A stretch of 64,000 nucleotides of DNA from Phocoena phocoena (Eukaryota; Chordata; Mammalia; Artiodactyla; Phocoenidae): contig NC_089222.1 in assembly GCF_963924675.1 (NCBI RefSeq), positions 140,580,281 through 140,644,280 on the forward strand. The letters run 5' to 3'. Below, one piece after another: positions 49,345 to 61,036 of this stretch (position 1 is the stretch's first letter; each line of letters starts with the position of its first letter). The position numbers and the translations under genes were made by a program. The notes beneath the pieces were generated by a model, which worked only from the letters and a program-made list of their open reading frames with translations, ran no database searches and was not told the origin of the DNA.

Positions 49345-49890
49345 AGTATAAACTGGAGCACATTGATCCCCTTTTCAGTGTTTTCCCATCACACTCGGAA
49401 CAAAACCCAGACTCTTTCTGTGATCTGGCTCCTGCGTACCTATTTCTCCTCAGCCCCTACTGCTCTCCCTAACCCTGATTAAGCCTGCCTTTAATTCCTG
49501 GACTAAAGCCAGCTAATGTCAACCTCAGGGCCTTTGCACTTGCTGTTTCTTCTGATCAGAATGCTCTTCCCGCAGACCCTCACATGGTGGGCTCTTTTCC
49601 TCTATGTCTCTTCAGAGATGCTGCTGCCCCAGGGCAGCTTTCGCTAAACACCCTCTGCAAAATAACATGGCTCCATTTTCTAGAGTCTTGCCCTCATTTT
49701 GTTTTCTTTATAACCTGACTTCCTGAAATTATCTCATGTATGTAGTTTTCATTTGTCTCCTGCTGGCCTCCTCAGAATGTAAGCTCTAACAGGGCAGGGA
49801 ACTTGCCTGTTCACTGAAGTATCTCTCACCTTACCCAGACACAGGGGCCATCCTAATAACCACATGTTGAATGAGTGCGTGACTCTATCT
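49345..49890 (+). mobile_element. LINE L2 3' end
   Basis: 'tgatctggctcctgcgtacc', 'cctcagggcctttgcacttg' and 'gtctcctgctggcctcctca' then 'gaatgtaagctctaacaggg' follow the L2 order, ending near 'gttgaatgagtg'. Confidence 0.85.
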
Positions 49891-50106
49891 TCCTGATCAC
49901 ACACCGTTGTTTCACCAGTGAGCCTTCCACTGATAAATCATTTTTCATGCAACATGAGCAAACAGCTAGATCATCAAGCATATCGGGTCACTGATTATTT
50001 TATTTCCGGTGCTTCCTGCCAGAGCTGGGGATAAATCAGCATATAGTCCCCAAACCAGTCATGAAGTAAGTAAAAAAGGACCCTAATTCAAAAATATACC
50101 CCCTAG

Positions 50107-50216
50107 GGGACTTCCCTGGCAGTCCAGTGGTTGGGACTCCATGCTTCCACTGCAGGGGGCCTGGGTTCGATTCCTGTTTGGGAACGGAAGCCATGAAGTG
50201 TGGCAAACAATCAAAT
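50107..50216 (+). mobile_element. Short CHR-type SINE
   Basis: The head is 'ggacttccctggcagtccag' and the B box 'gggttcgattcctg'. Confidence 0.9.
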
Positions 50217-50267
50217 AACCTCCCCTACATCATGCAGCTGAAGGCTTTTTAAAAAACTTATCTTTGG

Positions 50268-50475
50268 GCTTCCCTGGTGGCGCAGTGGTTGAGAGTCCGC
50301 CTGCCGATGCAGGGGACACGGGCTCGTGCCCCGGTCCGCGAGGATCCCACATGCCGCGGATCAGCTGGGCCCGTGAGCCATGGCCGCTGAGCCTGCGCGT
50401 CCGGAGCCTGTGCTCCGCAACGGGAGAGGCCGCAGGGGTGAGAGGCCCGCGTACCGCAAAACAAAACAAACAAAC
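50268..50475 (+). mobile_element. CHR SINE, short type
   Basis: A perfect 17-bp target duplication 'aaaaaacttatctttgg' occurs at 50251-50267 and 50476-50492. The tail is a CAAA repeat. Confidence 0.96.
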
Positions 50476-50492
50476 AAAAAACTTATCTTTGG

Positions 50493-51290
50493 ATATTCAG
50501 ATGCCTTGCCTCATCCTCAGACACTTAAGCCCTTTCGCAGCTTTTGGTCTGTCTACATGGAGACTGTAGTTCCCTGTGAAAGGGATTTTTTTCTTGGAGG
50601 GATTTAGGGAAGGGTAAAGGAGGGAGGGTGAGCACAGGACTATAAGCGATGTGAATAGATTCTTTTCAAGTGACCATATTCTCCTTGAATGCCCCCTACT
50701 CGTCTTTTACGATATATTTATGGATACTTGAAGATTTCTTTCCAGAGTCTTTCATCCAAAAGGAACTGTGACAGAGCAGATGGTGGAGATGTCCATACTG
50801 AAATGCAGAGGGCACACTGCTGTTTAATGGCAAACCGTTGTGAAGTATACTGTTCCTCTTTCCTGCCAAGGCATGTCTCGCCAAGGGTTGACTGCAAGAT
50901 CTTCAGAAACGTCTTCAACTTATCAATAGATTGCTGACGCTGCTGGAATCGGTAACCTCCCATTAGCTGCCACTCCGTTCAGTTGTTCTGAGTCAGGCAC
51001 GCTTCTCTCCTCAACCTCCATGACCCTGATTCTTGGCCAGTTTGGGGTGGGGTGGAAGGGCGGGGTTAAAATTACCCCGGAGAAGACCTAAAGCTCTGAC
51101 TTGTTCAGGACCCCCAGACCCACCAAGGGATTTGTCCAGTTCACCCTGAAGTGGGAACCCCAGCCTCTTGGTCCTTTTTTGAGACTCTCTAGCTCACCTC
51201 TAAAAAAAACTGATCTGGACCTGGATTTCTTTTTCTCTCCTTGGTTTCAAAAAGTTTTTTACAAAAGTATTATGGACTGGCTTCAATAAA
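50493..51290. other. Intergenic, nothing recognised
   Basis: No gene or anchored repeat was found. Confidence 0.5.
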
Positions 51291-51711
51291 TTCAAATCAT
51301 ATAGACATAAATCAATTCAAAAGTTAAATTCCCTTTCTAACCATTGCTCCCCTCTGCCTTGAAGCCCTCTCTCTGGGGGGAGTAGCCACGGTTAACTGTT
51401 TACAAGTGCCCTTATTCCATGCTCATCCAAATACATTCATGAGAACGGCATCATATGCTTTTGCAACTGGCATTTATCACTCACCCACATATTCCGGAAC
51501 TCCTTCTCTGTCAACATATACAGGTCTATCATATTCTTTTTAGCCAAGTGCTATTCCATAATATGGAACAATGATGATATACTATAATCTATTGTTGGAT
51601 ATTTGGACACTATTACAAATTCTGTGACATTGAATTTTCTTGTATGTGTATCCTTGTGCAATTGTAATATGAGTAGATTCTTCAAAAGTAAATTGTTAGG
51701 TCAAAGGATGT

Positions 51712-52079
51712 ATTAAACACATTCAGAGAAACAGAATGTGTAATATATAGAGAGAGATTTATTTAAAGGAATTGGCTCACGCAGTTATGGAGGCTGGCAA
51801 GTCCCAAGTCTGCAGTTCAAGTCCCAAGACCATCTGCTGCAGAAAGCCCTCTTGCTCAGGGGAAGTCAGTCTTCCGTTCTACGCAGGTCTTCAACTGATT
51901 AGATGAGGCCCACCACATTATGGAAGGCAAGCTGCTTTACTCTAAGTTCACCATTTAAAATGCAAATTTCATTCAAAAACACCTTCAGAGAAACATCTAG
52001 AATAATGTTTGACCAGATATCTGGGCACCATGGACCAGCCACACTGGCATATATTAGCCATCACAAAAGATATGTTAAT
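51712..52079 (+). mobile_element. Ancient interspersed repeat inserted in L1M (family not certain)
   Basis: 'cattcagagaaacagaatgt', 'ggaattggctcacgcagtta' and 'atctgggcaccatggaccag' are phrases of a common old mammalian repeat that I could not name with certainty. L1M text resumes on both sides. Confidence 0.55.
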
Positions 52080-52289
52080 TTAAAATTTTGATAAGTTATT
52101 ACCAAACTGTGCTCTAAAAAGGTCATTCCAATTTATACTTTGACCCAGCAAGTGTAAAGGCATGCCCTTAAACTCACATCCTTACCAACATGAAATATCA
52201 TTCTTTTTCATTTTTTAACCAATCAATGGGTGAAGATGGTATCTGTTGTTTTTATTTGCACTCATCTCTAGTGCAGTTAAAACTATTTT

Positions 52290-53465
52290 TTACAGAAAAT
52301 AACAAACGTTAACAAGGATGTGGAGAAACTGGAACACCGGTGCACTGCTGGTGGGAATGTAAAATGGTGAAGCCACTGTGGAAAATCGTATGATGATTTC
52401 TCAGAAAATTGAACCTAGAATTACCACATGATCCAGCAATTCCACTGCTGGATATATACTCAAAAGAACTGAAAGCAGAGATGTAAACAGATATTTGAAT
52501 ACAGATGGTCCCGGACTTACGATGTTTTACTCATGATTTTTGACTTTACAATGGTGTGAAAGTGATACACATTCACAAATTTGAATTGTGAATTTAGACC
52601 TTTTCCCGAGCTAGCAACATGCTGCCTGGTACTCTCTCGTGATGCTGGGCAACAGCAGCCACAGGTCCCAGCCAGCCCCGCAATCACGAGAGTAAACAAC
52701 CAGACACCGACAACCACTCTGTACCCAGACAACCATTGTTTTCCACTTTCAGTACAGTATTCAATAAATTACAGGAGACAGTCAACACTTTAATACAAAA
52801 TAGGCTTTGTATTAGACGATTTTGCCCGACTGTAGGCTAATGTAAGTGTTTTGAGCGTGTTTAAGGTCAGCTAAGCTAAGCTAGGATGTTTGGTAGGTTA
52901 GGTGTATTAAATACACTTTCAACTTAATGATATTTTAAATTCAGGATGGGTTTATCAGGATGTAACTCTACTGTAAGTCGAGGACAATCTGTACTCAAGT
53001 TTATAGCAGCGTTATTTACAGTAGCCAAGAGATGGGGGCAACCCAAGTGTCCATCAACAGAAGAATGGATTATAAAAATGTGTTACATACATAAAATGGA
53101 ATATTATGCAGCCTTAAAAAGGAAGGAAATTGTGACACATGCCACAACATGGGTGAAACTTTGAAGTTATGCTAAGTGAAATAAGCCCAAAATGACAAAT
53201 ACTACATGATTCCACTTACATGAAGTACTTAGTCAAATCCATACGGACAGAAAGTAGAATGGTGGGTGCCAGGGGCTGGGGGGAGGAGAGAATGGGAAAT
53301 TATTGTTTAATGGATAGAGTTTCAATGGGGAAGATGAAAAAGTTCTGGAAATGAATGGTCGCAGAACAATGTAGATGTACTTAATGCCAGAGGACTGTAC
53401 ACTTAAAAATGGTTGAAACAGTAATGTTATGGTATGCATATTTTCCAATTAAAAATAACTATTTT
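52290..53465 (+). mobile_element. Old L1M 3' part (sense) split by a Tigger-type element
   Basis: 'ggtgcactgctggtgggaat' and 'ccacatgatccagcaattcc' precede the DNA transposon. 'tatagcagcgttatttacag' and 'atggaatattatgcagcctt' follow it without loss of L1 sequence order. Confidence 0.8.
52502..52991 (+). mobile_element. Tigger-type (MER2-like) nonautonomous DNA transposon
   Basis: A 490-bp element begins CAG and ends CTG, with a TA duplication on each side (52500-52501 and 52992-52993), as in the Tc1/mariner-Tigger group. Ends 'ggtcccggacttacgatg' and 'taagtcgaggacaatctg' are related inverted repeats. The MER2-like name is from memory. Confidence 0.8.
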
Positions 53466-54023
53466 TAAAATTTATATTTCTTTTGTGAATTGTCTTTTCA
53501 TATCATTTGCTCTTATTTCTGTTGAGTTTTTTCTTTTTCATATTGACCAAAGGAATTCTTTCTATACTTTGGACATTTAACAGTTTGTTATACGTATTGC
53601 AAATATTTTCTCCCTCTCTAACATTTCTCAGGTATTTGTTTAAATAACACCAAATAAAAGTTTAAAATATTACAAAATCAAATATGCAGCTTTTCCTTTA
53701 TGGCTTCAGATTTATTACTTTGTGGAGAAAGGTAGGCCTTCTTCATTTCATAATTATAAAACTATTCTATACTTTCAGAGTTTTTCTATATTTAGATTTT
53801 TTAATCTATTGGAATTTTTCTTTGTGTGTAGTGCAAGGTAGAGAACCTAAGTCACTAATTGATAGTTTCCTAAATGGATAGCCAATTGGACTGAAACTTT
53901 TTTCTGAATGGTCTCTTCCTCAGTGATTTGAAATGCCACATTTATCATAAATTAATCTGTTTTGGCCTATTCTGTTTCATTGATCTTTTTGTTTATTTCT
54001 GCTCCCAAATCACATTGCTTTTA

Positions 54024-54243
54024 ATTTTTTAAAATATTTAGTTATTTATTTATTTGGCTGCGCCAGGTCTTAGTTGTGGCATGCGGGATCTTCGCTGCCG
54101 TGTGTGGGATCTTTACCTGCGGCATGCAGGATCTTTGTTTTAGCTGTGGCATGCGGGACCTAGTTTCCCCGACCAGGGATTGAACCCGGGCCCCCTGCAT
54201 TGGGAACGTGGAGTCTCAACCACTGGACCACCAGGGAAGTCCC
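54024..54243 (-). mobile_element. CHR-type SINE
   Basis: The target duplication 'tcacattgctttta' occurs at 54010-54023 and 54244-54257. An internal partial duplication of 'gcatgcgggatctt'-type text is present. Confidence 0.93.
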
Positions 54244-54572
54244 TCACATTGCTTTTATTACTGTAGTTTTATAGGACATTTTGATATCTGGTAGGGCACG
54301 GACCCCTTATTCATATTCCTTTATCCAGAACTTGATAAAATTGACTAGTCTCACAATTTTCTTTCTGATGAACTTTAGAATCAGATTTCCAATTCCTGAT
54401 GGACATTCTACTGGCACTCTGATTGGAATTGCATTACATTTTTAGATATAAAGAACTGACCCTCTTAAATATTGACTCTTCTTAGGAACATTGTATTCCT
54501 CATCTATTCAGATCTTTCACGTCCTTCAGTCAAGTCATATTTTTCTTTGTAGAGAAAAATGCCCATTTAAAA

Positions 54573-54879
54573 AAATACATTTATTTATTTATTTGTGTTT
54601 GGCTGCACTGGGTCTTCGTTGCTGCGTGCGGGCTTTCTCTAGTTGCAGAGAGCGGGGGCTACTCTTCGTTGCGGTGTGCGGGTTTCTCATTGTGGTGGCT
54701 TCTCTTGTTGCGGAGCGTGAGCTCTAGGCACGTGGACTTCAGTAGTTGTGGCACGTGGGCTCAGTAGTTGTGGCGCACGGGCTTAGTTGCTCCGCAGCAT
54801 GTGGGATCTTCCTGGACCAGGGCTCGAACCCGTGTCCCCTGCACTGGCAGGCGGATTCTCAACCACTGCACCAAGCCCC
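54573..54879 (-). mobile_element. CHR-1-type SINE, long form
   Basis: An antisense copy whose head lost several bases ('gcaccaagcccct' instead of the intact 'ccaccagggaagcccc'). Confidence 0.9.
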
Positions 54880-55071
54880 TCTTATTTATCTTTGAAGCCA
54901 AAATGAACTAAATATTAAATTCAACTAATTTAATTGAGCTAATATGAATAAAATGTTTTTTTTAGATTTTGGGATAAACAGAGCCTGGATTGGCAAAGGA
55001 GCACACTGCTCTTCTGAACTTCAGGACTCAAAATGGGTCTTGGCCAGCATCAAAAATGGGCATTTTTCTCT

Positions 55072-55372
55072 GGGACTTCCCTGGTGGCGCAGTGGTTAAG
55101 ACTCTGCCTGCCAATGCAGGGAACACGGGTTCAAGCCCTGGTCCGGGAAGATCCCACATGCCGCAGAGCAACTAAGCCCGTGTGCCACAACTACTGAGCC
55201 TGTGCTCTAGAGCCCACGAGCCACAACTACTGAGCCCACGTGCCACAACTACCGAAGCCCCCGCACCTACAGCCCGTGCTCCGCAACGAGTAGCCATTGC
55301 AACGAGAAGCCCGCACACCACAATGAAGACGCAACAACGCAGCCAAAAATAAAATTAAAAAAAAATAAATAA
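55072..55372 (+). mobile_element. CHR-1-type SINE, long form
   Basis: The head is 'gggacttccctggtggcgca', the B box 'gggttcaagccctgg', and the tail A-rich. Confidence 0.92.
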
Positions 55373-55862
55373 GAAGTGAAGCAAAAAGTGAGAAATCATG
55401 CTACAATAGCTAAGACTGTCTTTAAATATATTTCTTGTGAAAACCCAAATCAGCATTGGTGGAAATTATAATCTTGCATATTTTAATACACAGCCACATC
55501 CTTATACAGACACATCCAAGCATGCAAGACTTTCAGCTTTTCCTCTCTATGAATCATGCATACCAGATTAGTGTATTTAAATTTTTTCACACATAACTTG
55601 AATGTATCATTAGTTTTCATACATTTTTCAACTTGAATTTTCTCTGGGTAACAAAGTGCTTTCAGAGATATAATATTAACAGAATTTACAGTTATGAATT
55701 AAACCTAAAACACAGCAGTAATCTTCACAGTTAAAGATGTAAGGAAACATTGCGGGACTTAACCAACGCCATAGTCTAGTAAGTACCACAGCCAGATCTT
55801 ATGAGCGAGAGTTCTCATTTACAGCGCTCAACTTAAAGTTAGTTCAATCAAAAATATTTTCT
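55373..55862. other. Intergenic, nothing recognised
   Basis: AT-rich; no gene or repeat was recognised. Confidence 0.5.
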
Positions 55863-55949
55863 GGGCTTCCCTGGTGGCGTCCGGAGCCTGTGCTCCGCAA
55901 CGGGAGAGGCCACAACAGTGAGAGGCCCGCGTACCGCAAAAAAAAAAAA
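55863..55949 (+). mobile_element. CHR SINE remnant with internal deletion (left arm of a palindrome)
   Basis: Only the first about 16 bp of the head and the last 70 bp plus poly-A remain; the middle is deleted at 'ggtggc' to 'gtccgg'. It faces a full inverted copy. Confidence 0.92.
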
Positions 55950-56132
55950 GGGCCTCTCACTGTTGTGGCCTCTCCCGTTGCGGAGCACAGGCTCCGGACG
56001 CGCAGGCTCAGCGGCCATGGCTCACGGGCCCAGCTGATCCGCGGCATGTGAGATCTTCCCGGACCAGGGCACGAACCCGTGTCCCCTGCATCGGCAGGCG
56101 GACTCTCAACCACTGCGCCACCAGGGAAGCCC
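55950..56132 (-). mobile_element. CHR SINE, short type (right arm of a palindrome)
   Basis: A near full-length antisense copy that has no poly-T tail of its own: it starts directly at 'gggcctctcactg', next to the A run of the left arm. Confidence 0.92.
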
Positions 56133-57478
56133 CCATAAAAGATTTTAAAAGCTGCCTGGGAAACCCATGGAATTTCAGCCTTCCAAGAGACAGAGGGTTC
56201 ACATAATAGATACCCTTCGTTTAAAAGCTCACTATCGAGAGGAACGAGGTCCTTCTACTTTTAAAGAGTTCCTTTATAAGATTCACTGTCACAGATTAAA
56301 GCTAGTAACATTCAAAGATCCCCAGACTTAAATTCATAGAATATTCAGGAAAAGGATTTAAAGAGTGATACTTAGATGTATTCTTTTATACCTTGGCTTT
56401 GATGAACATTTTTTTTACTCACATCTTTTGCACACTTTTTATTTTGGTCTCTGGTATTCAATTCTTTAATGCTTCCTATCTAATCTAATGCTATTCAATA
56501 AACGAGCAAATGTTTTACTTAAAAAAAAGAAATCAATGTGGAATCAGCATCCGAAGGTAATATGTTGATGTTAAAGATGGAACTAGCCACACTGGATTAA
56601 AAAGAAAAAGAAAAAAGCAGGTTCTCATTAAATTGAATCTGCATGTAACTCCCTGACAAAATGTGTAAAAGACCAAAGATAAATTAATAATTTTTACTAC
56701 CTATGTAAATACCTGCTTCCTGTGCATTTTGTTCACTTTTAAGTTCCTATTTATAGATACTATTTTTAAAATATCCATCCTTATTTGCTTCAAAACAATA
56801 AGGATGGTCTAGATTAGCAATGGTTGGATGGCTTTGGGGACTGGTTGACTAGAATATGGGGATTTAGTATACTGTACTGCTTCTGAGTATGGGTAAAATT
56901 ATCCTTAATTAAAAAGAAAAACTGTAGTGGCCAAATTATGGCACAGCCATACAATGAACAAATAAGCAAACATTAAAACATTTTACAAATAAAGAAAAAC
57001 CCAAACATATATGAAGAAAATTCAACACGTTGAAAATAATTACTTTCAGCTTCTGGGATTAAATGATTTTACTTTATTTTTGTTTTTTATTTAACAACCC
57101 TAAACATTTATGATCTGAAAACCAATTTGTTACTGAGCTGCTTCCCATTATCTATTTAAGACTCTTCATCACCTATTTAAGCTTAATGTTTTGAAACTCT
57201 CAACTGTCTTGCAATTATGTATTTTTACTGCAAACTCGCGGAACAACTGTGGACTGTGATAGGCAAATATACATTTAGGATATATCTGTATGCATTAATA
57301 GAAATCACCCATATTTTAGTTTCACAATGCTTGTCTTAATGGGGAAAATGTCTAACTGTCTGACAAATTACATTCTTGAAATAAAATAGTACGCAGTGCT
57401 TACAAATGCTATGTAAGTATACTCATTAACCTAGGAGAAAGTTCACACAGTATGAGAGACTACAAACCAGGATGTAGC
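56133..57478. other. Intergenic, mostly unassigned
   Basis: No gene. A faint old L1-like piece may lie at about 56930-57080 ('ggcacagccatacaatgaac'). The rest is AT-rich unique sequence. Confidence 0.45.
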
Positions 57479-57592
57479 AGGAATTCCCTGGCCGGCCAGT
57501 GGTTAGGACTCCATGTCGCCACTGCAGGGGGCATGGGTTCAATCCTTGGTCGGGGAACTTGCAAGCCGTGAGGCTCGGCCAAAAAAAAAGTA
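57479..57592 (+). mobile_element. Short CHR-type SINE
   Basis: The head is 'ggaattccctggccggccag' and the B box 'gggttcaatccttgg'. Confidence 0.9.
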
Positions 57593-57791
57593 ACAAAAAA
57601 CAAACCAAAAAACAAAAACACGGATGTATAATGACACCAATTTTGTAAACTCGTAAAAACACAGAAAAGGATCTGAGAAAAATGCATCTTTAAATAGTTG
57701 CCTAGTGAGTGAATTATAATTTCGGGTGTTTTTAGCTTGTCTGTTTCCTGAGTTTTTCCCCCAGTGAGCACGGACTGCCCCTGTACTGAAA

Positions 57792-58037
57792 TCTCACACA
57801 CACACACACACACACACTTCTCCCTGCCCCTGCCCTCACACTTGCATACACACTTACAAACACCCCCCCCCACACACACACTTCTCCCTGCCCCTGCCCT
57901 CACACTTGCATACACACTTACCAAACACCCACACACACATTCTCCCTGCCCCTGCCCTCACACTTGCATACACACTTACCAAACACCCACACACACACAT
58001 TCTCCCTGCCCCTGCCCTCACACTTGCATACACACTT

Positions 58038-58073
<36 letters not shown>

Positions 58074-58240
58074 TTCTCCCTGCCCCTGCCCTCACACTTG
58101 CATACACACTTACCAAACACCCACACACACAAATTCTCCCTGCCCCTGCCCTCACACTTGCATACACACTTACCAAACACACACACACACACACTCTCCC
58201 TGCCCCTGCCCTCACACTTGCATACACACTTACCAAACAC
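57792..58240. repeat. Minisatellite, seven copies of an approximately 60-bp unit with CA runs
   Basis: Each unit carries the core 'ctccctgcccctgccctcac' then 'acttgcatacacacttacc' and a variable (CA)n spacer. Seven cores are seen, at about 57820, 57882, 57942, 58003, 58076, 58136 and 58196. Units vary mainly in CA-run length. It lies about 2 kb beyond the 3' end of HMGN1. Confidence 0.95.
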
Positions 58241-58258
58241 CCAGACAAGACTCCTTTC

Positions 58259-58954
58259 CCAGGGCCTCCGTGATCATCATGCATCTCCGCATCAGGCACC
58301 AGGTTCCATGCCTTAATTCCTGGTTAGTCTACATCTGAAAGGTCAAATTCAACCTCAAACAAGCCAAGAGAATGCAGGGTTCTTGCTAACTGCCTTTTCT
58401 AGTTAACAAACCAGACTGTCATTACTAAACAGTTATCTTCCTTGTCCTTCTAGAACATCTGAACTGACCTCCACTCAACCATTCCTATCACTCAGTTCTC
58501 ATTCAACTACTTGTTGAAAGGGCAAGAAATTAACTTTTTCTAAGTACTGATCCCAGAAAAGATGCCTCAACGTGTTTTTTGGGTTTTTTTTTTTAAGTAA
58601 TTGTTTTCTTTTGACAGCTGAAGAGAACACCCACTTGAGGGTTCATTTTATTAAAAAATCATAAAAGGATGCTTAAGGCAAGGATCTAGAAGTACTACAT
58701 TCCAATTTTCTATAAAAGAGGCAATTTCTTTTAGGTATCAATCTATACAAGAAGTGAAAAAACCTTACCTGTTGTGCTTTTTAGAAAATTAATAAATCTC
58801 TTTAAACATATTACTAGCAATGAGTTCAGAATAAGAAAATCTTTGCATCTGTAAACATTTATCACATTCCTAGGGGTGGACGGCTGGGTAATACGAAATG
58901 AACACTGCCAGATGGGTTACAGGGTTAAAATTCACTAGTTTTTTTCCCCATTGG
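58259..58954. other. Intergenic, nothing recognised
   Basis: AT-rich; no gene or repeat was recognised. Confidence 0.5.
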
Positions 58955-58964
58955 TTTATTTTTT

Positions 58965-59119
58965 AAATATTTATCTATTTGGCTGCACCAGGTCTTAGTT
59001 GCAGCATGGGGGTTCTCAGTCAAGGCATATGGGATCTTGCTCCCTGACCAGGGATCGAACCTGGGCCCCTTGCATTGGGAACGTGGAGTCTTAGGTCACT
59101 GGACCATCAGGGAATTCCC
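58965..59119 (-). mobile_element. Short CHR-type SINE
   Basis: An antisense copy with 'gaccagggatcgaacctggg' and the head 'ccatcagggaattccc'. Confidence 0.88.
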
Positions 59120-59523
59120 TTTATTTTTTTAGATAACCCTTTAACTGCAACAAGTAGCTGCTAAAAATTCTGGTACCAAAAAATTGCATCAAGTATCCAT
59201 ACACACAGCAAGAGAAAATGTTTCAGCTCCATTTAAATTTGCATATCCAAACAGTCTTACAAAACTTAAAAACTACAGGCAAATCTACTTGCATCACTGT
59301 TTCAGGTCCTTCCTCCACCAAGAATTTTCCCACTCCCCAAGAGTTGCCAAAGCCCTCTTTTGGGTGTCATTTCAACCCAAATCAATGTCCTCTGCATTTC
59401 TTTCTGTAGTTTCAGGTTTTACGATGCCACACCTCACCGCTGTGAGCTCTGTTCACACTGGGCATTCCAGCGGCACACAGCCCTTGCAGAGTTCTATGAT
59501 CCGCTGGGACTCGTCGTTAATCT
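59120..59523. other. Unassigned segment between two SINEs
   Basis: About 400 bp without a recognised family. One plus-strand ORF spans most of it but shows no domain or codon character that I recognise. Confidence 0.4.
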
Positions 59524-59640
59524 TTGGCCAGGCCACACAGCAACGTAGCATGTAGGACCTTAGCTCCCCAACTAGGGATTGAACCTGCAGCCCCTGCACT
59601 GGAAGCTCAGTTTTAACCACTGGACCGCCAGGGAAGTCCC
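59524..59640 (-). mobile_element. Short CHR-type SINE
   Basis: An antisense copy ending 'ccgccagggaagtccc' with 'actagggattgaacctgcag'. It lacks a T-rich tail. Confidence 0.88.
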
Positions 59641-60174
59641 CCCAAGGACTAATTTTTAAAGCATTCTTGCCTCCTACTAATCAAGTCCACAGGCAAAATA
59701 ACATCAAACGTAGAGTTCTAAACTTCGTTCCAAGGCCTCTCCCTCTTTAGTGGTGACCTTGGCAAGATGCCATCTCTGGCTCCACTTCTGCATTTGCCAA
59801 ATCAGCAGTGTCCAGTACCACCTCTAAAGACTATTTAGACGGCAAAACAGAGGGACAAGGACTTGCATGACAGCGAATCTCGAAAATAATACACAAATAC
59901 AAACCTGTAAGATCTCGTGCTAGCTTTTTCAGTATTTATAAGCGTAGTTCATAGGAAGAGTGAATAATTACGTATTTATTTTGCTTCAGAGAACAGGGGA
60001 CTGATTTCCCATTAAACCAATTTAGTCACAAAAGCATCTTCAAAGTACACTGTTGAAGTATTATAGAAAAAATGAAGTATTCCACTCTTCCAAAATTTTA
60101 TTAAGACTTTGGAAAAACAAATGTGAAAATTCTTTAAAATGAAATTTAAACAACTTAATTCATGTGCTTCAAGA

Positions 60175-60988
60175 AATTCTTTCATAATTGAGATTTTATT
60201 TGTTGTTTTGAGGATCAGTACACAGACATTTCAATTTGTACACAATTCTCAACATACGTACCAAAAACCTAAAAAATCATGTAGTTGTGATTCTTTTCTG
60301 AACAGTTATTCCAGTGACTTTCCAGCTTAAAATTTGGGGGCAAATTTTCCTTCACAGGATATCAAGTACCAATATCTTCAAATATTGATATGCTGTTACA
60401 TCGTAAGTCCCACTAATTCACAATTTAATATCACATACACTACATACTCAAATTGTCAATCGTTCACAGCACATTAACAGTTACTAGAAGAACTGGACTA
60501 CCACGACCAAAGATGTTACAGAGTGCACAAAACTCTGCCCAGGAGAGCCAAGATCAAGGGGTGAGTGGTTTGCTTTAGGAAACAATTCTACCAAAAACAA
60601 CGTGGGAAGAGAAGTAATTTAAAGTGTTTAAGACATTAAATGCGCAACTGACTCCAAACTGCCATTTAGTACGCTTTGTATTATAGGATATAAAAGCTAC
60701 CCTCCATCTGTGGAATGTTAAGCTGACACCCAAGACAATCAAAGCCTCCCATATTCAATATCCCACTATTTTCTGGTTGTACCAAAAAATAAACAACCAG
60801 CAAATGATTTCACCTCTTAAAAAAAAGCATTTACACTTAAAAAATGGGATGAGGTGGGATTCCTTCCTTTTTAAAAATGTTTCTAGAGCTACTAAAAAAC
60901 TTGCATTTACAAAATAGTTGATAAAAATATTCCTCTGGATTGTACAAGAAGGGAAACAGGGACCACTGATAGGACCAGGTGTGTGATA
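60175..60988 (-). other. HMGN1: HMGN1 3' UTR and polyadenylation signal
   Basis: About 0.8 kb follows the stop codon, in line with the usual 3' UTR length of this gene as I remember it. An AATAAA on the minus strand at 60200-60195 would place cleavage near 60180. A further AATAAA lies at about 60102-60097 and another near 59980, so longer forms are possible. Confidence 0.65.
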
Positions 60989-61036
60989 TTAATCAGACTT
61001 GGCTTCTTTCTCTCCTGCTTCATCAGAAGCTGGGCT
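60989..61036 (-). CDS. HMGN1: HMGN1 final coding exon
   Basis: It has 48 nt: SPASDEAGEKEAKSD plus TAA. The acceptor is 'gattttgcag' before AGCCCAG. This is the acidic C-terminal end. Confidence 0.96.
   Translation of the reverse strand, partial: SPASDEAGEKEAKSD

Larger units (their letters stand above)
51300..54560 (-). mobile_element. Old L1M (antisense) carrying several later insertions
   Basis: Three separated blocks (51300-51711, 52080-52290, 53470-54560 without its SINE) read as consecutive parts of one decayed L1M in reverse, for example 'gtaaattgttaggtcaaagg', 'ctcacatccttaccaacatg' and 'cagtttgttatacgtattgc'. Intervening blocks are separate elements listed below. Confidence 0.6.

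Noticed and set aside
57792..58240. CRISPR-like repeat and spacer pattern
   Set aside because: The spacers are CA microsatellite runs and not unique sequence, and the genome is mammalian.
57764..58338. Long overlapping ORFs on both strands with repeated LPAPALTLAYTLTKHPHTH-like text
   Set aside because: They are a by-product of the approximately 60-bp minisatellite, whose unit is near a multiple of three and lacks stops. No start context or homology was seen.
59184..59555. 123-codon plus-strand ORF
   Set aside because: It runs into an antisense SINE, shows no recognised domain and has no splice or start context of note.
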